64,000 nt of DNA. Origin: Crossaster papposus. Taxonomy: Eukaryota; Echinodermata; Asteroidea; Velatida; Solasteridae. Within the stretch, counting starts at the first letter, position 1. Each line of letters opens with the position of its first letter. The notes below the pieces were generated by a model, which saw only the letters and a program-made list of their open reading frames with translations, was not told the origin of the DNA and made no database searches. The position numbers and the translations under genes were made by a program. Positions 55,018-64,000 of this stretch are shown piece after piece. The DNA is taken from assembly GCA_037893245.1 (NCBI GenBank), contig JBAIAA010000434.1:1-64000 (forward strand), written 5' to 3'.

Positions 55018-56484
55018 AACTCGAGGGCTTGTTCCCACATCATGTGTTTATTTCTTATGCACACTTCTTTCCCTTTACATATTTCTTATGCACACTTCTT
55101 TCCCTTTACATATTTCTTATGCACACTTCTTTCCCTTTACATATTTCTTATGCACACTTCTTTCCCTTTACATATTTATTATGCACACTTCTTTCCCTTT
55201 ACATATTTCTTATGCACACTTCTTTCCCTTTACATATTTCTTATGCACACTTCTTTCCCTTTACATATTTCTTATGCACACTTCTTTCCCTTTACATATT
55301 TCTTATGCACACTTCTTTCCCTTTACATATTTCTTATGCACACTTCTGTCCCTTTACATATTTCTTATGCACACTTCTTTCCCTTTACATATTTCTTATG
55401 CACACTTCTTTCCCTTTACATATTTCTTATGCACACTTCTTTCCCTTTACATATTTCGTATGCACACTTCTTTCCTTTTACATATTTATTATGCACACTT
55501 CTTTCCCTTTACATATTTCTTATGCACACTTCTTTCCCTTTACATATTTAACTCGAGGGCTTGTTCCCACATCATGTGTTTATTTCTTATGCACACTTCT
55601 TTCCCTTTACATATTTCTTATGCACACTTCTTTCCCTTTACATATTTCTTATGCACACTTCTTTCCCTTTACATATTTCTTATGCACACTTCTTTCCCTT
55701 TACATATTTCTTATGCACACTTCTTTCCCTTTACATATTTCTTATGCACACTTCTTTCCCTTTACATATTTCTTATGCACACTTCTTTCCCTTTACATAT
55801 TTCTTATGCACACTTCTTTCCCTTTACATATTTCTTATGCACACTTCTTTCCCTTTACATATTTCTTATGCACACTTCTTTCCTTTTACATATTTCTTAT
55901 GCACACTTCTTTCCCTTTATATATTTCTTATGCACACTTCGTTCCCTTTACATATTTCTTATGCACACTTCTTTCCCTTTACATATTTCTTATGCACACT
56001 TCTTTCCCTTTACATATTTCTTATGCACACTTCTTTCCCTTTACATATTTCTTATGCACACTTCTTTCCCTTTACATATTTCTTATGCACACTTCTTTCC
56101 CTTTACATATTTCTTATGCACACTTCTTTCCCTTTACATATTTCTTATGCACACTTCTTTCCCTTTACATATTTCTTATGCACACTTCTTTCCCTTTACA
56201 TATTTCTTATGCACACTTCTTTCCCTTTACATATTTCTTATGCACACTTCTTTCCCTTTACATATTTCTTATGCACACTTCTTTCCCTTTACATATTTCT
56301 CATGCACACTTCTTTCCCTTTACATATTTCTGATGCACACTTCTTTCCCTTTACATATTTCTTATGCACACTTCTTTCCCTTTACATATTTCTTATGCAC
56401 ACTTCTTTCCTTTTACATATTTCTTATGCACACTTCTTTCCCTTTACATATTTCTTATGCACACTTCTTTCCCTTTACATATTT
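55018..56484 (+). repeat. 1,467-bp duplication, copy 1 (A-16-A-29)
   Basis: Type-A spacers at 55018 and 55550. The 16-unit interval holds ATTTATTATG, CTTCTGTCCC, TCGTATG with TTTCCTTTTAC, and ATTTATTATG in that order; the whole 532-bp segment is repeated without visible difference at 56485. The 29-unit interval contains the cassette TTCCTTTTAC, TTATATATTT, CTTCGTTCCC from 55884, plus TTTCTCATG near 56302 and CTGATG near 56331. Confidence 0.9.
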
Positions 56485-57609
56485 AACTCGAGGGCTTGTT
56501 CCCACATCATGTGTTTATTTCTTATGCACACTTCTTTCCCTTTACATATTTCTTATGCACACTTCTTTCCCTTTACATATTTCTTATGCACACTTCTTTC
56601 CCTTTACATATTTCTTATGCACACTTCTTTCCCTTTACATATTTATTATGCACACTTCTTTCCCTTTACATATTTCTTATGCACACTTCTTTCCCTTTAC
56701 ATATTTCTTATGCACACTTCTTTCCCTTTACATATTTCTTATGCACACTTCTTTCCCTTTACATATTTCTTATGCACACTTCTTTCCCTTTACATATTTC
56801 TTATGCACACTTCTGTCCCTTTACATATTTCTTATGCACACTTCTTTCCCTTTACATATTTCTTATGCACACTTCTTTCCCTTTACATATTTCTTATGCA
56901 CACTTCTTTCCCTTTACATATTTCGTATGCACACTTCTTTCCTTTTACATATTTATTATGCACACTTCTTTCCCTTTACATATTTCTTATGCACACTTCT
57001 TTCCCTTTACATATTTAACTCGAGGGCTTGTTCCCACATCATGTGTTTATTTCTTATGCACACTTCTTTCCCTTTACATATTTCTTATGCACACTTCTTT
57101 CCCTTTACATATTTCTTATGCACACTTCTTTCCCTTTACATATTTATTATGCACACTTCTTTCCCTTTACATATTTCTTATGCACACTTCTTTCCCTTTA
57201 CATATTTCTTATGCACACTTCTTTCCCTTTACATATTTCTTATGCACACTTCTTTCCCTTTACATATTTCTTATGCACACTTCTTTCCCTTTACATATTT
57301 CTTATGCACACTTCATCCCTTTACATATTTCTTATGCACACTTCTGTCCCTTTACATATTTCTTATGCACACTTCTTTCCCTTTACATATTTCTTATGCA
57401 CACTTCTTTCCTTTTACATATTTCTTATGCACACTTCTTTCCCTTTACATATTTCTTATGCACACTTCTTTCCCTTTACATATTTCTTATGCACACTTCT
57501 TTCCCTTTACATATTTCTTATGCACACTTCTTTCCCTTTACATATTTCTTATGCACACTTCTTTTCCTTTACATATTTCTTATGCACACTTCTTTCCCTT
57601 TACATATTT
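56485..57609 (+). repeat. 1,467-bp duplication, copy 2 (A-16-A-18)
   Basis: Type-A spacers at 56485 and 57017. The first 532 bp match 55018-55549 at every variant position I compared. The following 18-unit interval differs from copy 1. It carries CTTCATCCC at about 57314 (one base short) and CTTCTGTCCC one unit later. Confidence 0.9.
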
Positions 57610-60600
57610 AACTCGAGGGCTTGTCCCGACATCATGTGTTTATTTCTTATGCACACTTCTTTCCCTTTACATATTTCTTATGCACACTTCTTTCCCTTTA
57701 CATATTTCTTATGCACACTTCTTTCCCTTTACATATTTCTTATGCACACTTCTTTCCCTTTACATATTTCTTATGCACACTTCTTTCCCTTTACATATTT
57801 CTTATGCACACTTCTTTCCCTTTACATATTTTTTATGCACACTTCTTTCCCTTTACATATTTCTTATGCACACTTCTTTCCCTTTACATATTTCTTGTGC
57901 ACACTTCTTTCCCTTTACATATTTCTTGTGCACACTTCTTTCCCTTTACATATTTCTTATGCACACTTCTTTCCCTTTACATATTTCTTATGCACACTTC
58001 TTTCCCTTTACATATTTCTTATGCACACTTCTTTCCCTTTACATATTTCTTATGCACCCTTCTTTCCCTTTACATATTTCTTATGCACACTTCTTTCCCT
58101 TTACATATTTCTTATGCACACTTCTTTCCCTTTACATATTTCTGATGCACACTTCTTTCCCTTTACATATTTCTTATGCACACTTCTTTCCCTTTACATA
58201 TTTCTTATGCACACTTCTTTCCCTTTACATATTTCTTATGCACACTTCTTTCCCTTTACATATTTCTTATGCACACTTCTTTCCCTTTACATATTTCTTA
58301 TGCACACTTCTTTCCCTTTACATATTTCTTATGCACACTTCTTTCCCTTTACATATTTAACTCGAGGGCTTGTCCCGACATCATGTGTTTATTTCTTATG
58401 CACACTTCTTTCCCTTTACATATTTCTTATGCACACTTCTTTCCCTTTACATATTTCTTATGCACACTTCTTTCCCTTTACATATTTCTTATGCACACTT
58501 CTTTCCCTTTACATATTTCTTATGCACACTTCTTTCCCTTTACATATTTCTTATGCACACTTCTTTCCCTTTACATATTTCTTATGCACACTTCTTTCCC
58601 TTTACATATTTCTTATGCACACTTCTTTCCCTTTACATATTTCTTGTGCACACTTCTTTCCCTTTACATATTTCTTATGCACACTTCTTTCCCTTTACAT
58701 ATTTCTTATGCACACTTCTTTCCCTTTACATATTTCTTATGCACACTTCTTTCCCTTTACATATTTCTTATGCACACTTCTTTCCCTTTACATATTTCTT
58801 ATGCACACTTCTTTCCCTTTACATATTTCTTATGCACACTTCTTTCCCTTTACATATTTCTTATGCACACTTCTTTCCCTTTACATATTTCTTATGCACA
58901 CTTCTTTCCCTTTACATATTTCTTATGCACACTTCTTTCCCTTTACATATTTCTTATGCACACTTCTTTCCCTTTACATATTTCTTATGCACACTTCTTT
59001 CCCTTTACATATTTGTTATGCACACTTCTTTCCCTTTACATATTTCTTATGCACACTTCTTTCCCTTTACATATTTCTTATGCACACTTCTTTCCCTTTA
59101 CATATTTCTTATGCACACTTCTTTCCCTTTACATATTTCTTATGCACACTTCTTTCCCTTTACATATTTCTTATGCACACTTATTTCCCTTTACATATTT
59201 CTTATGCACACTTATTTCCCTTTACATATTTCTTATGCACACTTCTTTCCCTTTACATATTTCTTATGCACACTTCTTTCCCTTTACATATTTCTTATGC
59301 ACACTTCTTTCCCTTTACATATTTCTTATGCACACTTCTTTCCCTTTACATATTTCTTATGCACACTTCTATCCCTTTACATATTTCTTATGCACACTTC
59401 TTTCCCTTTACATATTTCTTATGCACACTTCTTTCCCTTTACATATTTCTTATGCACACTTCTTTCCCTTTACATATTTCTTATGCACACTTCTTTCCCT
59501 TTACATATTTCTTATGCACACTTCTTTCCCTTTACATATTTCTTATGCACACTTCTTTCCCTTTACATATTTCTTATGCACACTTCTTTCCCTTTACATA
59601 TTTCTTATGCACACTTCTTTCCCTTTACATATTTCTTATGCACACTTCTTTCCCTTTACATATTTCTTATGCACACTTCTTTCCCTTTACATATTTCTTA
59701 TGCACACTTCTTTCCCTTTACATATTTCTTATGCACACTTATTTCCCTTTACATATTTCTTATGCACACTTATTTCCCTTTACATATTTCTTATGCACAC
59801 TTCTTTCCCTTTACATATTTCTTATGCACACTTCTTTCCCTTTACATATTTCTTATGCACACTTCTTTCCCTTTACATATTTCTTATGCACACTTCTTTC
59901 CCTTTACATATTTCTTATGCACACTTCTTTCCCTTTACATATTTATTATGCACACTTCTTTCCCTTTACATATTTCTTATGCACACTTCTTTCCCTTTAC
60001 ATATTTAACTCGAGGGCTTGTTCCCACATCATGTGTTTATTTCTTATGCACACTTCTTTCCCTTTACATATTTCTTATGCACACTTCTTTCCCTTTACAT
60101 ATTTCTTATGCACACTTCTTTCCCTTTACATATTTATTATGCACACTTCTTTCCCTTTACATATTTGTTATGCACACTTCTTTCCCTTTACATATTTCTT
60201 ATGCACACTTCTTTCCCTTTACATATTTCTTATGCACACTTCTTTCCCTTTACATATTTCTTATGCACACTTCTTTCCCTTTACATATTTCTTATGCACA
60301 CTTCTGTCCCTTTACATATTTCTTATGCACACTTCTTTCCCTTTACATATTTCTTATGCACACTTCTTTCCCTTTACATATTTCTTATGCACACTTCTTT
60401 CCCTTTACATATTTCTTATGCACACTTCTTTGCTTTTACATATTTCTTATGCACACTTCTTTCCCTTTACATATTTCTTATGCACACTTCTTTCCCTTTA
60501 CATATTTCTTATGCACACTTCTTTCCCTTTACATATTTCTTATGCACACTTCTTTCCCTTTACATATTTCTTATGCACACTTCTTTTCCTTTACATATTT

Positions 60601-63600
60601 CTTATGCACACTTCTTTCCCTTTACATATTTAACTCGAGGGCTTGTCCCGACATCATGTGTTTATTTCTTATGCACACTTCTTTCCCTTTACATATTTCT
60701 TATGCACACTTCTTTCCCTTTACATATTTCTTATGCACACTTCTTTCCCTTTACATATTTCTTATGCACACTTCTTTCCCTTTACATATTTCTTATGCAC
60801 ACTTCTTTCCCTTTACATATTTCTTATGCACACTTCTTTCCCTTTACATATTTTTTATGCACACTTCTTTCCCTTTACATATTTCTTATGCACACTTCTT
60901 TCCCTTTACATATTTCTTGTGCACACTTCTTTCCCTTTACATATTTCTTGTGCACACTTCTTTCCCTTTACATATTTCTTGTGCACACTTCTTTCCCTTT
61001 ACATATTTCTTATGCACACTTCTTTCCCTTTACATATTTCTTATGCACACTTCTTTCCCTTTACATATTTCTTATGCACACTTCTTTCCCTTTACATATT
61101 TCTTATGCACACTTCTTTCCCTTTACATATTTCGTATGCACACTTCTTTCCCTTTACATATTTCTTATGCACACTTCTTTCCCTTTACATATTTCTTATG
61201 CACACTTCTTTCCCTTTACATATTTCTTATGCACACTTCTTTCCCTTTACATATTTCTTATGCACACTTCTTTCCCTTTACATATTTCTTATGCACACTT
61301 CTTTCCCTTTACATATTTCTTATGCACACTTCTTTCCCTTTACATATTTCTTATGCACACTTCTTTCCCTTTACATATTTATTATGCACACTTCTTTCCC
61401 TTTACATATTTCTTATGCACACTTCTTTCCCTTTACATATTTCTTATGCACACTTCTTTCCCTTTACATATTTCTTATGCACACTTCTTTCCCTTTACAT
61501 ATTTCTTATGCACACTTCTTTCCCTTTACATATTTCTTATGCACACTTCTTTCCCTTTACATATTTCTTATGCACACTTCTTTCCCTTTACATATTTCTT
61601 ATGCACACTTCTTTCCCTTTACATATTTCTTATGCACACTTATTTCCCTTTACATATTTCTTATGCACACTTATTTCCCTTTACATATTTCTTATGCACA
61701 CTTCTTTCCCTTTACATATTTCTTATGCACACTTCTTTCCCTTTACATATTTCTTATGCACACTTCTTTCCCTTTACATATTTCTTATGCACACTTCTTT
61801 CCCTTTACATATTTATTATGCACACTTCTTTCCCTTTACATATTTCTTATGCACACTTCTTTCCCTTTACATATTTCTTATGCACACTTCTTTCCCTTTA
61901 CATATTTAACTCGAGGGCTTGTTCCCACATCATGTGTTTATTTCTTATGCACACTTCTTTCCCTTTACATATTTCTTATGCACACTTCTTTCCCTTTACA
62001 TATTTCTTATGCACACTTCTTTCCCTTTACATATTTCTTATGCACACTTCTTTCCCTTTACATATTTCTTATGCACACTTCTTTCCCTTTACATATTTCT
62101 TATGCACACTTCTTTCCCTTTACATATTTTTTATGCACACTTCTTTCCCTTTACATATTTCGTATGCACACTTCTTTCCCTTTACATATTTCTTATGCAC
62201 ACTTCTTTCCCTTTACATATTTCTTATGCACATTTCTTCCCCTTTACATATTTCTTATGCACACTTCTTTCCCTTTACATATTTCTTATGCACACTTCTT
62301 TCCCTTTACATATTTCTTATGCACACTTCTTTCCCTTTACATATTTCTTATGCACACTTCTTTCCCTTTACATATTTCTTATGCACACTTCTTTCCCTTT
62401 ACATATTTCTTATGCACACTTCTTTCCCTTTACATATTTCTTATGCACACTTCTTTCCCTTTACATATTTCTTATGCACACTTCTTTCCCTTTACATATT
62501 TCTTATGCACACTTCTTTCCCTTTACATATTTCTTATGCACACTTCTTTCCCTTTACATATTTCTTATGCACACTTCTTTCTTTTTACATATTTCTTATG
62601 CACACTTCTTTCCCTTTACATATTTCTTATGCACACTTCTTTCCCTTTACATATTTCTTATGCACACTTCTTTCCCTTTACATATTTCTTATGCACCCTT
62701 CTTTCCCTTTACATATTTCTTATGCACACTTCTTTCCCTTTACATATTTCTTATGCACACTTCTTTCCCTTTACATATTTCTTATGCACACTTCTTTCCC
62801 TTTACATATTTCTTATGCACACTTCTTTCCCTTTACATATTTCTTATGCACACTTCTTTCCCTTTACATATTTATTATGCACACTTCTTTCCCTTTACAT
62901 ATTTCTTATGCACACTTCTTTCCCTTTACATATTTCTTATGCACACTTCTTTCCCTTTACATATTTCTTATGCACACTTCTTTCCCTTTACATCTTTAAC
63001 TCGAGGGCTTGTCCCGACATCATGTGTTTATTTCTTATGCACACTTCTTTCCCTTTACATATTTCTTATGCACACTTCTTTCCCTTTACATATTTCTTAT
63101 GCACACTTCTTTCCCTTTACATATTTCTTATGCACACTTCTTTCCCTTTACATATTTCTTATGCACACTTCTTTCCCTTTACATATTTCTTATGCACACT
63201 TCTTTCCCTTTACATATTTCTTATGCACACTTCTTTCCCTTTACATATTTCTTATGCACACTTCTTTCCCTTTACATATTTATTATGCACACTTATTTCC
63301 CTTTACATATTTCTTATGCACACTTATTTCCCTTTACATATTTCTTATGCACACTTCTTTCCCTTTACATATTTCTTATGCACACTTCTTTCCCTTTACA
63401 TATTTCTTATGCACACTTCTTTCCCTTTACATATTTATTATGCACACTTCTTTCCCTTTACATATTTATTATGCACACTTCTTTCCCTTTACATATTTAT
63501 TATGCACACTTCTTTCCCTTTACATATTTATTATGCACACTTCTTTCCCTTTACATATTTAACTCGAGGGCTTGTTCCCACATCATGTGTTTATTTCTTA

Positions 63601-64000
63601 TGCACACTTCTTTCCCTTTACATATTTCTTATGCACACTTCTTTCCCTTTACATATTTCTTATGCACACTTCTTTCCCTTTACATATTTCTTATGCACAC
63701 TTCTTTCCCTTTACATATTTCTTATGCACACTTCTTTCCCTTTACATATTTCTTATGCACACTTCTTTCCCTTTACATATTTCTTATGCACACTTCTTTC
63801 CCTTTACATATTTCTTATGCACACTTCTTTCCCTTTACATATTTCTTATGCACACTTCTTTCCCTTTACATATTTCTTATGCACACTTCTTTCCCTTTAC
63901 ATATTTCTTATGCACACTTCTTTCCCTTTACATATTTATTATGCACACTTCTTTCCCTTTACATATTTCTTATGCACACTTCTTTCCCTTTACATATTTC
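57610..64000 (+). repeat. Right-hand A/B mosaic, truncated by the window end
   Basis: Spacers: 57610 B 23, 58359 B 52, 60007 A 19, 60632 B 40, 61908 A 34, 62998 B 17, 63561 A, then 13 units to the edge. After 57610 and 60632 the markers TTTTTTATG and CTTGTGCAC stand at +222 and +287, one unit closer than the +253/+318 seen elsewhere; CTTGTGCAC is repeated in two adjacent units after 57610 and three after 60632. The CTTATTTCCC pair ends exactly 235 bp before the A spacers at 60007, 61908 and 63561. A further pair at 59183/59214 has no spacer 235 bp later. Confidence 0.9.
62998..63033 (+). repeat. Type-B spacer with upstream ACATC
   Basis: The base four positions before the spacer is C (62994, ACATCTTT) instead of the consensus A. 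The same position is G before every type-C spacer, so this junction base has changed at least twice. Confidence 0.93.

Larger units (their letters stand above)
1..64000 (+). repeat. 31-bp satellite array, about 1,976 head-to-tail units with 76 interspersed 36-bp spacers
   Basis: The unit, read at 1-31, opens with the 13-nt pyrimidine run CTTCTTTCCCTTT, continues through ACATATTT and ends in CTTATGCACA. All copies point the same way; no inverted block was seen. Base composition of the unit is 15 T, 9 C, 6 A and 1 G, with no CpG. The + strand unit has no TAA, TAG or TGA in any register, while its complement has two TAA, so + frames stay open and - frames close within 93 bp. Counting the 31-mers between spacers gives 97 + 1,866 + 13 units, and together with 76 spacers, the edge fragments and the few indels this accounts for exactly 64,000 bp. 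A satellite is certain. A heterochromatic (centromeric, pericentromeric or subtelomeric) location in a eukaryote is inference from array size and HOR structure. Confidence 0.98.

Noticed and set aside
25..63562. Very long + strand open reading frames, up to about 12.5 kb (87-12626), encoding a 31-residue repeat rich in Phe, Leu, Tyr and His
   Set aside because: The unit is 31 bp with no stop on the + strand, so all three frames stay open and give the same cyclic peptide; stops come only from spacers and chance changes. One-base indels (3055, 3497, 25214, 26235) show no frame constraint, the frames mostly begin at TTG or GTG, and changes are not biased to synonymous sites.
3017..63596. CENP-B box in the spacer
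   Set aside because: The complement of type B has CGGGA, but the upstream TTCG and the spaced A of the CENP-B consensus are absent, and type A lacks CGGG altogether.
3017..63596. Spacer as a transposon remnant or target-site duplication
   Set aside because: No terminal repeats, no duplicated target bases around the 36 bp, and the entry point is always the same base of the unit.
1..64000. CRISPR array
   Set aside because: The repeat length and the 36-bp spacers superficially resemble one, but repeats are directly abutting by the dozen, the spacers are near-identical rather than unique, and no cas gene is present.
1..64000. Telomeric or simple microsatellite repeat
   Set aside because: The period is 31 bp with an internally complex unit and embedded higher-order structure; no short telomere-type motif recurs.
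1..64000. Promoter-like TATA motifs (ACATATTT in each unit)
   Set aside because: Present in every unit by composition, with no associated gene or start-site context, so not informative.
1..64000. tRNA, rRNA or other structured RNA gene
   Set aside because: No sequence outside the unit and spacer exists to hold one. The unit is pyrimidine-rich with one G on the + strand and cannot form the required stems.
1..64000. Coding potential on the - strand
   Set aside because: Each unit has two TAA on the complement in different registers, closing every frame within 93 bp.

Overview
The window is one uninterrupted satellite DNA array. A 31-bp unit (seen at 1-31) is repeated head to tail on one strand about 1,976 times from the first base to the last. 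I find no protein gene, RNA gene, transposon or unique sequence. The unit has 32% GC, no CpG, and 24 of 31 bases are pyrimidines on the + strand (only one G). A 64-kb monotonous, hierarchically organised tandem array of this kind is typical of eukaryotic constitutive heterochromatin (centromeric, pericentromeric or subtelomeric). The species cannot be named from the sequence, and I do not recognise the unit as a named satellite family.

The array is punctuated 76 times by a second element, a 36-bp 'spacer' that always enters at the same point of the unit (after base 21). It carries an XhoI hexamer CTCGAG in 75 of 76 copies, and it is the only systematic source of CpG. Spacers fall into three discrete haplotypes: type A (TGTTCCCACATC, 37 copies), type B (TGTCCCGACATC, 31 copies) and type C (TATCCCGACATC, 8 copies, always with ACATG four bases upstream). 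Spacer-to-spacer distances are 36 + 31n bp, with only a few 1-2 bp exceptions that I can place at individual indels. Summing units, spacers and indels reproduces 64,000 bp exactly.

Layout: 1-3016 is spacer-free and essentially invariant. 3017-10150 has only type A spacers and very few unit variants, with a doubled module of about 2.5 kb. 10151-31574 mixes A and B spacers with several 1.5-2.5 kb higher-order repeats (HORs). 31575-44472 is a B/C domain in which eight diagnostic substitutions sit at fixed distances from the spacers, and it contains a 3,497-bp tandem duplication. 30263-31575 and 44473-45785 are sister copies of one module, 14,210 bp apart. 45785-55017 contains long spacer-poor stretches (82 and 94 units) whose unit variants match spacer-bearing modules, so spacers have been lost from, or gained by, otherwise homologous DNA. 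55018-64000 is a further A/B mosaic with a 1,467-bp duplication.

Long open frames on the + strand are an arithmetic consequence of a stop-free unit whose length is not a multiple of three. They are not annotated as genes. The biology to extract here is how the array evolves (unequal exchange in whole units, HOR amplification, spacer haplotype turnover) and possibly how the spacers mark chromatin.
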